NCBI GenBank assembly: GCA_018004645.1
Contig: JAGNBV010000020.1
Location: 1-34,718 of the forward strand
DNA: 34,718 nucleotides
Reading direction: 5' to 3'
From: Bacteroidales bacterium
GTDB taxonomy: Bacteria > Bacteroidota > Bacteroidia > Bacteroidales > CAIWKO01
The notes under the pieces are model-generated. The model did no database searches and was not told the DNA's origin. It was given only the letters and a program-made list of their open reading frames with translations. The translations under genes were made by a program, and so were the position numbers. Positions 7,379 through 16,197 of this stretch are shown piece after piece (positions within the stretch are counted from its first letter, which is position 1; each line of letters starts with the position of its first letter).

Positions 7379-10300
7379 ATGGAAAATAATGGTTACAAAT
7401 CAAGGTTACGCAGTTCATTTATCAGTAAACTGTTTACCACAATTATCCTGCTTACCTATGCCGTGTTCGCCATAGGGCAGGTCCAGAAACCTTTTATACA
7501 AAGGACTTCAGTATATAGCCCAACCAAAACAATATATAGTATCAAGGGCGATTTTACTATGATCGGAAACACCAATCTCACACTGCAGAATTATTCCGAT
7601 GTAACGCTCAACAGCAACAACATCATGATACTGGTTGATGCCGATGCCGATGCCACCACCACCAACTCATCGTCGGCCACGCTGACCTTTTCTACAGAAA
7701 ACGGCGCCATACCTTCCTGTTCAAATATTATTTACGCAGGTTTGTATTGGACAGGAAGGACTGATCCTTATGTTACTACTGCCCAAAAATGCAATATTAA
7801 AGTCAAAGGCCCTGGTATGTCATATTATCAGACTTTTACCGCCAATGTGAATGACATCTTGTATCCGGGCGATAACGACATGTATGCCGGCTATATCGAA
7901 GTTACCGATCTGGTGCAGCAAAACGGTGTAGGAGAATACTGGGTAGCCGACATGGCCTTAACAACTGGAAATGGCAGCTCAACAGGATATTACGGCGGCT
8001 GGGGAATGGTTGTGGTTTATGAAAATAACAAAATGAACTGGAGAGACGTAACAGTTTTTGACGGCTACGCTTATGTTGTGGGAAACACCACTGTAAGTTA
8101 CGATCTGCCGGTTTCGGGATTTAACACTGTACAATATGGAAATGTAAACATGAAATTGGGGATGATGGCTGGAGAAGGCGATGTAGGCATAGCCGGCGAC
8201 TATTTCCAAATTCAAAAAGTTTCTGACGCCAGCTGGCTTACATTAAACCACGCCGGCAACAGCGCCAACAACTTCTTCAATAGTTCAGTATTTACCGGTG
8301 GAAATGCGCGGAACCCCAACCTGCTGAACAACACCGGTATGGACATCAGCATGTTTAATATTCCCAATACTAATAATGAAGTAATCACAAACAACCAAAC
8401 CTCCACCACATTCAGATATGGATCCACTCAGGATACTTATATTATCTTCTGTATTGCCATGGCTGTGGATGCCCATGTTCCCGAACCGGAAGGCTTAAAT
8501 ATGGTCCAAAGCATTGGCAATGTCCCCTACAATACCGGCGATCCACTGATTGCTTATCCCGGCGATAAAATTGAATACCAACTGGAAGTAAGAAACCGGG
8601 GAACTGAAGCCATAAACAATGCCAGAGTGGTCATCCCCATCCCTTACGCATCCACTTATGTTTCAAGCGTGAGCAATATTTTGTTTACCCCTGCTCCTAC
8701 TCCCAACAACCTGTATTTCGACCCCACCATGGGCGCCAACGGGTCCATTATTTGGGATATCGGCACACTTCCATTGCCTGCTAATCCCGATGATCTCTTA
8801 GGAACGCTCACCTACAGACTGAGAGCCACCACCGACTGCAACCTGTTAACCAATATTGACTGCCCGCCCAAAATAATTCTTGACGGAACTATCAGCGGCA
8901 CCGGAGCCATCAGCCAGGTTTCTACCACTCTGGATTTTATCCAGGGGTACCAAAGCCAGGGACCTTGCGGAGGAGTACCTATTTACAACCCGCTCATTAT
9001 TACAATTGAAGCCGAAGACTATATTGCTCAAAATTGTGCAGGCCAAAGTAACATCAACCTAACGTACTGCAACATTGGCAATACTATTCCCATCACACAG
9101 GTAGCCGGAAATTTTTTAGCAGGATCACATTTTTACAACGAATATCCCGTTACCAACACCTCCATCGAATATACCATTAACAATCCCTTCCCTGCAACAC
9201 CCGGCACCACTACATATTTTTCAGTGCCTCCCGGAACAACCAATTGTTTCTTTGAATTTACTATAACAGTAACAAATATTAATTCTTCACCAACGGTGGT
9301 AAGCCCGGTAAATTATTGCCAGGGAGCCACGGCTACACCCCTGGTTGCCACAGCCACAGACCCGTCTTATACATTATTTTATTATACTTCCCCGAACGGA
9401 ATGCCGCAGACATCGCTGACACCATCGACAGCCGCGGTGGGAACTTTCACCTATTATGTTGCTGAAGGCATCTCCAACTCATGCATCAGCCCCAATCTTG
9501 TTCCTATTGTGGTAAATGTTTATGCACAGCCTGTGGTTACTGCATCAAACAGCGGCCCAGTATGTGATGGAGGCACCATAACCCTCTATGCCTCAGGCAC
9601 CGGAAACAACCAGTTGTACTCATGGACAGGTCCCGGCAATTTCTCATCGACACTTCAGAATCCTGTAATAACTAACTTCACCAACGCCGCTGCCGGAACC
9701 TATACCGTTACTGTAGGCAACAATATCTGTTCGGCTTCTGCATCAACAGTTGTTGATCCTGCCTTTGCCATAAGTGCTACGGCTACTGCCGACCCGATCT
9801 TATGCAACGGCGGCACCACCACAATAAGCGTTTCTGCAACCGGCGGGACAGCTCCGTACACCGGAACAGGCACATTCACTGAAGGTGCTGGTACCTATAA
9901 TTATATTATCACCGATGCCAATGGATGCACCGCTACAACAAGCATTACCCTGCAGGAACCCGCCCCGCTGACAGCAACGGCTACTGCGGCGGTTATTACC
10001 TGTAACGGGGCCACCACCGATGTTACGGTATCAGCCACCGGAGGAACCGCTCCATACTCGGGTACCGGAACCTTTACCGTTAGCTCAGGAACATATACCT
10101 ATACCGTTACCGATGCCAATGGATGTACCGCTTCCACAACCATCACAGTGACGGCTTCCCCGGCCATTGTAGTTTGCTTATCAATTATTTCGCCTGTAGT
10201 ATGTTACGGAGAGACCGCCACAGTAAATATTATTCCTATCGGTGGCACACAACCATTCTCCTATAGCATAGATGGTGGACCATACCAACCCAACAACCTG

Positions 10301-13300
10301 GTTCAGCTTTCTGCAGGCACTCATTCCATCACAGTAATGGATGCCAACGGGTGCACAAAAACTGTATTTATCACCATCACCCAGCCTACCCCGCTCGAAA
10401 TGTCGCTGACCGTTCCTGATCCTATCTTATGCAATGGTGGCACCACCTCAATCACTGCATCTGCTAATGGCGGAGCCACACCATATTCATTCAGCCTTGA
10501 CAACGGAACACCACAGGCCAGTGGCACTTTCACATTTACCGCAGGTACGCACACCATTTCAGTGATTGACGACCTCGGATGTGAGATTTCCGAACAGATT
10601 ACAGTTGCCGAACCCGATCCCATCGTGCTTACCCTAACCTCAACACCTGTTCTTTGTTACGGAGGCACCTCCACCATTACGGCTACGGTTGTCGGCGGCA
10701 TCGCCCCATACACCTATAGTGCAACAGGCACTATTATGCAGGGCAACCAGATGACCGTTGGCGCAGGAACCTATACCATAAATGTTGTTGACGCCAACAA
10801 TTGCCAGGCCTCTGCAACCATAACAATTACCGAGCCATCTGTTCTCGAACTTATTTTGGCCATTGCCTCACAGGCTCCCTGCAGTGGCGATCCGGCAACG
10901 GTACATGCCATTGCCACGGGAGGTACCGAACCCTATGCCTACTCGGCAGACGGCGGTCCATTCCAGAGCAGCAATGTTTTTGTGCTGACCGGTGGTACAC
11001 ACGCCATCGTTGTTCAGGATGCCAACCAATGTGAAACATCGGCCACAATCACTGTATTACAGCCAGAAGTGCTTACCCTTACCTTAGCCTCAACTCCGAT
11101 ACTATGCAACGGCGAAACCTCAGTGATTACAGCTACTGCCGACGGAGGCACGGCTCCATATTCCTATTCATTAGGAACCGGACAATCCCAAACGGCCAAC
11201 ACATTTACAGTGCCCGCAGGAACCTATACCGTAGTAGTAACTGACGCGAACGGATGCCAGCAGTCAGCCACCATCACCATCACCGAACCCGATGCGCTGG
11301 CACTCACTTTAACTTCGACCCCTGTTCTTTGCTTTGGTGGATCTTCCACAATTACAGCGACAGCTACCGGCGGAACAGCGCCTTACACATACGCTTCCTC
11401 CGGTGTTGTAATGACAGGTAACACTATCATGGTACCAGCCGGAACCTACACCGTACATGTTACCGATGCCAATGGTTGTAATGCTGTTGCAACCATCACT
11501 ATTACCGAACCCGAAGAACTCAGCCTGACCTTATCCGTTGATCCTATATTATGTAATGGTGGAACAGCAACGGTTACGGCTAATACTACGGGTGGTACCG
11601 CTCCTTATACATATGCTGCCGACGGCGGAGCCTATCAGAGCAGCAACGTTTTTGACCTTACTGCAGGAGGACATGTGATTACAGTTCAAGATGCCAACGG
11701 TTGCCTCGGCTATCAGCATTTTAACATTCTTCAACCCGATGTACTTAGCCTTACCCTTTCATCAACACCAATATTGTGTAACGGTGGCACAAGTGTAATT
11801 ACCGCAACTGTTACCGGTGGAACGGCACCATACACATATGCGATGAACAGCGGTGTGCCCCAGAACAATAACTTTACTGTTACCGCAGGCACGTATACTG
11901 TTCTTGTTACAGATGCCAACGGATGTCAAGGTTCTGCAACCATTACTATAACGGAACCTGATGCTCTTGAGCTTACATTGACAGCAAACACCCTGATTTG
12001 CGACGGAGGCACCACCGACATTACTGCCAATGTTACCGGGGGCACGGCTCCTTATACTTATAGTTTAAATGGCATATCGCAGAACAGCAATGTTTTCAAT
12101 GTCAACGGAGGAACTTACACAATCCTGGTAACCGATGCCAATGGCTGTGAAGACACCGAAACAATAACTATCATTGAATCTCAACTTCTGGATCTCAACT
12201 TATCTGCCACTCCCATCCTTTGTAATGGCGGTGAAGCCACGTTGACAGCCACTACCGTTGGTGGAACAGCTCCCTATACATACGCACTCGACGGAGGAGC
12301 CTTCCAGAACAACAACACATTTGCCGTTGTTGCAGGTACCTACACAGTAGTTGTGATTGATGCCAATGGTTGCACAACCACCGAAACGATCACCATTACT
12401 GAACCTACCCCCATCACTACCTGTTTAAGTGTTATCCCTCAGGGTGCATGCAGCGGAACAGCTTCGGTAAGTATAACAGCCTATGGCGGAACAGAACCTT
12501 ATACTTATAGTGTCGATGGTGGTCCTGCCCAAAACAGTAATACATTCCTGCTTACACCCGGCAATCATGTCATTACGGTAACTGATGCAGCAGGATGTAC
12601 GGATGAAAGCATCATAACAATTACGGTTCCTGCAAGCCTAGAAGTTACCGTACAGGAAAGCTATCCGGTCTGCCAGGGAGGTATTTCTGTAATTACTTTG
12701 AATATAACAGGTGGAACAGCCCCATTTACCTATGTTATTGGCAACACCATTTTCCCGGATAATGTTTTCTACTTCCCCACCGGCACCTATGCAATTACAG
12801 TAATTGATGCCAACAACTGCACCCAAACAGTAACTGTTACCGTTGATTGTCCTGATTGTAATTACACCACCTATACGCAGATTGAATGGGGTGAACCAAC
12901 CAGCGATCCTTCCAGTCCCGGACATTATCTCAATAACAATTTTGCCGGAGCATTCCCCAACGGCCTTACCATTGGATGCGACAACACATTAGTATTGTCC
13001 AGCGCACAGGCAATATTTGACTTTCTGCCATCAGGACCGGCATCAGGACTGCTTCCTTCAGGCACTCTGGTAAACCCGGGGATGACTTACGAAAACCTTT
13101 TGGCCGGACAGATAGTAGCTGCTACCCTGAATATTGTTTTTGACCAGTACGATGCCAACTTCTCATACTCATCCGGTGTGCTTGGAGAACTTGTAATTAC
13201 CAGCGGTGATTTTATTGGCTGGACAGCACAGGAACTGCTCGACAGCGCTAATGCATTTATCGGCGGATGCGGTTCCAATTATACCGGAACACAATACCTG

Positions 13301-13660
13301 ACGGCGTTGAACCTGTTTAACCAGAGTTTCTATAATGGTGCAAAATCCAGCGGATATTTTCTTGATTGCTACAACTATGGCAACTACAACAAAACCGCCA
13401 ATTCGCCCACAGGTGTTGAAAACGGTTCATCCATTGCTGACACCAAACCGGTTGTATATCCTGTACCCGTTAACGACGTCCTGAATGTTTCGTGGGATAA
13501 AGGAATTACCATGATTGAACTGTACGATGCTCTCGGAAAGCTGGTTTATAACGAAAAGGTGGACAATGAAACCAATATGCTTATTGATTTTTCGAAATTC
13601 CCGCAGGGAGTTTATAATATCAGGATAAACAACACTGAAGTGTTACGCATTGTCAAATAA
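7379..13660 (+). CDS. Giant SprB-repeat surface adhesin with T9SS sorting domain
   Basis: A 2093-residue secreted protein. The start is set at the ATG at 7379, because the frame extended upstream to 7316 would overlap the previous gene and bury the signal peptide (hydrophobic segment ending YAVFAIGQ). An N-terminal beta-rich region (about 35-365) is followed by a DUF11-like domain (about 370-510, containing YPGDKIEYQLEVRNRGTEAI), an Ig-like segment (about 720-795), and 14 SprB repeats (801-1824). A roughly 190-residue unassigned region comes next, and a type A T9SS sorting domain (2025-2093, VYPVPVNDVLNVSW to VLRIVK) ends the protein. SprB of Flavobacterium is a mobile gliding adhesin; related repeat proteins serve attachment. 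No gliding genes lie nearby, so adhesion is the safer inference. Confidence 0.88.
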   Translation: MENNGYKSRLRSSFISKLFTTIILLTYAVFAIGQVQKPFIQRTSVYSPTKTIYSIKGDFTMIGNTNLTLQNYSDVTLNSNNIMILVDADADATTTNSSSATLTFSTENGAIPSCSNIIYAGLYWTGRTDPYVTTAQKCNIKVKGPGMSYYQTFTANVNDILYPGDNDMYAGYIEVTDLVQQNGVGEYWVADMALTTGNGSSTGYYGGWGMVVVYENNKMNWRDVTVFDGYAYVVGNTTVSYDLPVSGFNTVQYGNVNMKLGMMAGEGDVGIAGDYFQIQKVSDASWLTLNHAGNSANNFFNSSVFTGGNARNPNLLNNTGMDISMFNIPNTNNEVITNNQTSTTFRYGSTQDTYIIFCIAMAVDAHVPEPEGLNMVQSIGNVPYNTGDPLIAYPGDKIEYQLEVRNRGTEAINNARVVIPIPYASTYVSSVSNILFTPAPTPNNLYFDPTMGANGSIIWDIGTLPLPANPDDLLGTLTYRLRATTDCNLLTNIDCPPKIILDGTISGTGAISQVSTTLDFIQGYQSQGPCGGVPIYNPLIITIEAEDYIAQNCAGQSNINLTYCNIGNTIPITQVAGNFLAGSHFYNEYPVTNTSIEYTINNPFPATPGTTTYFSVPPGTTNCFFEFTITVTNINSSPTVVSPVNYCQGATATPLVATATDPSYTLFYYTSPNGMPQTSLTPSTAAVGTFTYYVAEGISNSCISPNLVPIVVNVYAQPVVTASNSGPVCDGGTITLYASGTGNNQLYSWTGPGNFSSTLQNPVITNFTNAAAGTYTVTVGNNICSASASTVVDPAFAISATATADPILCNGGTTTISVSATGGTAPYTGTGTFTEGAGTYNYIITDANGCTATTSITLQEPAPLTATATAAVITCNGATTDVTVSATGGTAPYSGTGTFTVSSGTYTYTVTDANGCTASTTITVTASPAIVVCLSIISPVVCYGETATVNIIPIGGTQPFSYSIDGGPYQPNNLVQLSAGTHSITVMDANGCTKTVFITITQPTPLEMSLTVPDPILCNGGTTSITASANGGATPYSFSLDNGTPQASGTFTFTAGTHTISVIDDLGCEISEQITVAEPDPIVLTLTSTPVLCYGGTSTITATVVGGIAPYTYSATGTIMQGNQMTVGAGTYTINVVDANNCQASATITITEPSVLELILAIASQAPCSGDPATVHAIATGGTEPYAYSADGGPFQSSNVFVLTGGTHAIVVQDANQCETSATITVLQPEVLTLTLASTPILCNGETSVITATADGGTAPYSYSLGTGQSQTANTFTVPAGTYTVVVTDANGCQQSATITITEPDALALTLTSTPVLCFGGSSTITATATGGTAPYTYASSGVVMTGNTIMVPAGTYTVHVTDANGCNAVATITITEPEELSLTLSVDPILCNGGTATVTANTTGGTAPYTYAADGGAYQSSNVFDLTAGGHVITVQDANGCLGYQHFNILQPDVLSLTLSSTPILCNGGTSVITATVTGGTAPYTYAMNSGVPQNNNFTVTAGTYTVLVTDANGCQGSATITITEPDALELTLTANTLICDGGTTDITANVTGGTAPYTYSLNGISQNSNVFNVNGGTYTILVTDANGCEDTETITIIESQLLDLNLSATPILCNGGEATLTATTVGGTAPYTYALDGGAFQNNNTFAVVAGTYTVVVIDANGCTTTETITITEPTPITTCLSVIPQGACSGTASVSITAYGGTEPYTYSVDGGPAQNSNTFLLTPGNHVITVTDAAGCTDESIITITVPASLEVTVQESYPVCQGGISVITLNITGGTAPFTYVIGNTIFPDNVFYFPTGTYAITVIDANNCTQTVTVTVDCPDCNYTTYTQIEWGEPTSDPSSPGHYLNNNFAGAFPNGLTIGCDNTLVLSSAQAIFDFLPSGPASGLLPSGTLVNPGMTYENLLAGQIVAATLNIVFDQYDANFSYSSGVLGELVITSGDFIGWTAQELLDSANAFIGGCGSNYTGTQYLTALNLFNQSFYNGAKSSGYFLDCYNYGNYNKTANSPTGVENGSSIADTKPVVYPVPVNDVLNVSWDKGITMIELYDALGKLVYNEKVDNETNMLIDFSKFPQGVYNIRINNTEVLRIVK
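9779..12850 (+). repeat. 14 tandem SprB repeats (about 225 bp / 75 aa each)
   Basis: Fourteen units follow each other without linkers. Each is built as a beta-strand, then P(I/V)LCNGG(T/S), a second strand, the core GGTAPYTYS, a variable loop, AGTYTV, then VTDANGC and TITITEP. The first two units are shorter (about 66 residues). Each unit keeps two cysteines, one in LCNG and one in NGC, likely a disulfide in the exported protein. Units 7 to 12 are the most alike, which suggests recent duplication there. The DNA repeats are diverged by synonymous changes, so the array is old enough to be stable in assembly. Confidence 0.9.
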
Positions 13661-13681
13661 TCCTGATTTCAAATTGTGCAA

Positions 13682-13712
13682 AAAAAACCCCGGCTTGAGC
13701 CGGGGTTTTTTA
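13682..13712. terminator. Bidirectional terminator
   Basis: AAAACCCCGGC, a short loop and GCCGGGGTTTT form a strong GC hairpin flanked by A-runs on the left and T-runs on the right. It sits between the convergent stops of the adhesin gene (13660, plus) and the slyD-like gene (13729, minus), so it can end both transcripts. Confidence 0.92.
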
Positions 13713-13728
13713 TTATGTAAAATAACCT

Positions 13729-14253
13729 TTAGCAGCTACAACCACTCGAACAATCGTGTCCTTCATGGTTGCATCCCTGACGCTGACAAATTTCTTCTTC
13801 AGAAGCATCGCGAACGCCAATAATCCTGCCGCTAAAAAACAAATTTTTCCCAGCCAGAGGGTGGTTAAAATCCATAACCACAACAGATTCTTTTATTTCT
13901 TTGACAATTCCATAAAATGGCTGACCATTTTCGCCACGCAGAGGAATCATATTGCCCACCACACAAATATTGGTGTCTAATTTGCCATCTTTTTGAAATA
14001 CGGTAATAGGTAATTCAACCACTCCGTTATCGTCGTATGCACCATAAGCATCTTTTGCTTCCACAGCAAAAGCAAAAGCATCATCAACCTGCAGATTGCG
14101 CAGATTGTCTTCAAATCCGGGTATGACACCATCAACGCCAAAAAGGAAATCAAAAGGCTGTTCTGCCTTTGTTTCTTCAATCAATATGCCTTGGGCGTCA
14201 TTTTCTGTAAGCCGGTAAGTAAGGGAAACCATTTTGTTCTTTTCTACTTTCAT
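13729..14253 (-). CDS. slyD: FKBP-type peptidyl-prolyl isomerase, SlyD-like
   Basis: A 174-residue SlyD-type prolyl isomerase and chaperone. An FKBP domain with FGVDGVIPGFEDNL (about 39-52) is interrupted by the insert-in-flap domain. Then comes the SlyD hallmark MDFNHPLAGKNLFF (about 130-143) and a Cys/His-rich tail (GCNHEGHDC, GCSC) suited to binding nickel or other metals. The start is the ATG at 14253. An upstream alternative at 14313 would add a non-family extension and cover the promoter at 14273-14305. The protein is cytoplasmic, with no signal peptide. It converges on the adhesin gene and shares its terminator. Confidence 0.92.
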   Translation of the reverse strand: MKVEKNKMVSLTYRLTENDAQGILIEETKAEQPFDFLFGVDGVIPGFEDNLRNLQVDDAFAFAVEAKDAYGAYDDNGVVELPITVFQKDGKLDTNICVVGNMIPLRGENGQPFYGIVKEIKESVVVMDFNHPLAGKNLFFSGRIIGVRDASEEEICQRQGCNHEGHDCSSGCSC

Positions 14254-14272
14254 TTTAATAGTTTTTAGGCCG

Positions 14273-14305
14273 CAAAGGTAAGGTTTAATATCATGGCGAT
14301 TGCAA
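14273..14305 (-). promoter_or_regulatory. Promoter of slyD-like gene
   Basis: On the minus strand, TTG (14305-14303) then 22 bp then TACCTTTG (14280-14273). The ATG at 14253 follows 19 bp after the box. The position supports the shorter start chosen for the gene. Confidence 0.65.
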
Positions 14306-14409
14306 AAAATCATCCGTAACTATTCAAAACAAATACTTTGGCGAATAGTTTTTCGTTTTGCAACTATGTATTAACCCGAACAATTATTCATTTGCTCTGA
14401 AAATATTAG

Positions 14410-14417
14410 TACCTTTG
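14410..14417 (+). promoter_or_regulatory. -7 box of the 14424 gene
   Basis: TACCTTTG followed by CCCCCT matches TAnnTTTG and lies only 6 bp before the ATG at 14424. Transcription would start at or next to the start codon, giving a leaderless or nearly leaderless mRNA. The closest TTG (14392-14394) is 15 bp upstream, shorter than ideal. Confidence 0.5.
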
Positions 14418-14423
14418 CCCCCT

Positions 14424-15470
14424 ATGAAAATCAAACCTCTATACCAAATATTTGCCCTGTTGCTGATTTTATTTACCGGCATACAGGCCTATTCGCAAAA
14501 AATATCAGGAACTCCGGTATCATTACCCAAACAAGACAATTTGGCCAATGGAAAAACGCCCAACGACACCTTGTTGCCCGGCAACCTGGCAAATCTTGCC
14601 ACCCCTGAATATGTGATGATTCCATCGGATAACGGCGGATATGTTTTGGGAACAAATGGCTGGAATGATAAATGCAAATGTCAGCAGTTTAAAGTCTCCT
14701 ATTATTATCATATTGAAGGTGCCATCTATTGGTTTGGCTATAAGCGCGCCGATTCCTCAGGCCTTATCCGTTTTGCGATCTGGAATATGGATAGCATCAA
14801 CGGCACCACTTATGACACCACCGACACCATAAACCAGATTCATACAGGCCAGCTAAGTCCCGGGACACTGTTTGTAGCCATTACCGATACTATAAAAAAT
14901 GTGGACACTTCCGCCGACATGAGTCATGCACATATTGTGATGTTTCCGTTCCCCGTATTAGTTACATCGGATTATTGCCTGGGATTTGACATCACCAATT
15001 CGGGCGCAGATTCCATTGCCCTGGTTAGCACCAACAAAGGCCAGGGAGGCAACCTGCAACTGGTATGGGAGCAATGGAGTTCAAACAACCTTTGGTACAC
15101 CCTCCAGGGCGCCCAATGGGACAGCAGCAAACTGGACATCGACGGCATGATATTTCCCATAATAGATAATACGGTTGGGTGTGTGGAACAAGGTGATTTT
15201 ATTTCGGGAATAAAAATGAGTCAGTCGTATCCTAATCCCAATCCCGGATACTGCACGATAAACTATGAGCTGGAATCGCCGCAAAATAAGGTCAGCCTGA
15301 TGATACTCGGCATGGATGGCAAACAGGTATTTTACAGCGAATCACTTGAAACAACATCAGGCATTCATCAACAAACGATTGATGTTTCGCATCTGGCAAA
15401 CGGCACCTACTTTTATGTACTTTCTGCCGGATCCGCTCATCTTGCCAAAAAAATGATTATCAGCAAGTAA
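14424..15470 (+). CDS. Secreted protein with T9SS type A sorting domain
   Basis: A 348-residue exported protein. The ATG at 14424 starts a clear signal peptide (MKIKPLYQIFALLLILFTG, ending AYSQ); the frame extends further upstream but without signal features. The middle (about 60-255) is a beta-rich domain with aromatic and Asp/Thr-rich strands and no catalytic motif that I recognise. The C-terminal 80 residues form a T9SS sorting domain: SQSYPNPNPG, then LMILGMDGKQVFYSE, then HLANGTYFYVLSAG and a basic KKMIISK end. The protein should cross the outer membrane through T9SS and be attached to the surface or released. Its layout matches the protein at 33224, and short stretches align, so the two are probably paralogues. 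Confidence 0.8.
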   Translation: MKIKPLYQIFALLLILFTGIQAYSQKISGTPVSLPKQDNLANGKTPNDTLLPGNLANLATPEYVMIPSDNGGYVLGTNGWNDKCKCQQFKVSYYYHIEGAIYWFGYKRADSSGLIRFAIWNMDSINGTTYDTTDTINQIHTGQLSPGTLFVAITDTIKNVDTSADMSHAHIVMFPFPVLVTSDYCLGFDITNSGADSIALVSTNKGQGGNLQLVWEQWSSNNLWYTLQGAQWDSSKLDIDGMIFPIIDNTVGCVEQGDFISGIKMSQSYPNPNPGYCTINYELESPQNKVSLMILGMDGKQVFYSESLETTSGIHQQTIDVSHLANGTYFYVLSAGSAHLAKKMIISK

Positions 15471-15525
15471 GGAGTACTTTTTTGCTCTCGTCTGCGTTAT
15501 TACAAAAATACTGTATTGATTTATT

Positions 15526-16155
15526 ATGCTGATTCGCGCAGTCATTGCCTTAAGTGTCTTGTTTTATGTCTTACCGGGGCAGGCTGCTGAAATTGTAAAA
15601 AAAGAGTGTATGGAACATAAGACAAATCTTGACACAGCAACATTTGGTGGTGGCTGCTTTTGGTGTATCGAAGCAGTTTTTGAACAGGTGGCCGGCGTTA
15701 AACAGGTAGTTTCGGGCTATGCCGGCGGCGAAACAAAAAATCCGACCTATGGACAGGTTTGTTCAGGCGAAACAGGGCATGCAGAGGTTTGCCAGGTGGT
15801 TTTCGACCCTGAAATCATAAGCTATAAAGAATTGTTGTTGATATTTTTCGCTTCACACGACCCTACCACGCCCGACCGTCAGGGTCCGGATTTTGGTTCA
15901 CAATACCGCTCGGTTATTTTCTATCATGATGAACAGCAAGAAATCACTGCAAAAAATTTAATTAAAATACTAACGGAACAAAAAGTATACAACGATCCGA
16001 TCATCACTGAAATTGCCCCCTTTACAGTTTTCTACCGGGCCGAAAACTATCACCAGGAATATTATAAAAACAACTCTTCCCAGCCATACTGCACCGTTGT
16101 CATTACTCCGAAACTGACAAAAATCAGAAAGAACTTTTCGAAGTATCTGAAATGA
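15526..16155 (+). CDS. msrA: Peptide methionine sulfoxide reductase MsrA, possibly exported
   Basis: A 209-residue MsrA that reduces methionine-S-sulfoxide. The active-site motif GGCFWC holds the catalytic C44 and C47 in the order typical of the family, followed by GVKQVVSGYAGG, PTYGQVCSGETGHAE and the FGSQYRS segment. The first 28 residues (MLIRAVIALSVLFYVLPGQA) look like a signal peptide, which suggests a periplasmic or lipoprotein-like enzyme protecting secreted proteins. An alternative start at the downstream ATG (15610) would give a cytosolic enzyme of classical length. It lies downstream of a T9SS cargo gene and converges with an M28 peptidase. Confidence 0.93.
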   Translation: MLIRAVIALSVLFYVLPGQAAEIVKKECMEHKTNLDTATFGGGCFWCIEAVFEQVAGVKQVVSGYAGGETKNPTYGQVCSGETGHAEVCQVVFDPEIISYKELLLIFFASHDPTTPDRQGPDFGSQYRSVIFYHDEQQEITAKNLIKILTEQKVYNDPIITEIAPFTVFYRAENYHQEYYKNNSSQPYCTVVITPKLTKIRKNFSKYLK

Positions 16156-16197
16156 TTCGCGAGTAGATGCCTTTTATTGCGAAATCTCCTTATGGCG

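Noticed and set aside
9779..12850. CRISPR-like periodic repeat array
   Set aside because: The period is about 225 bp, in frame throughout, and explained by SprB protein repeats; there are no short identical repeats with unique spacers.
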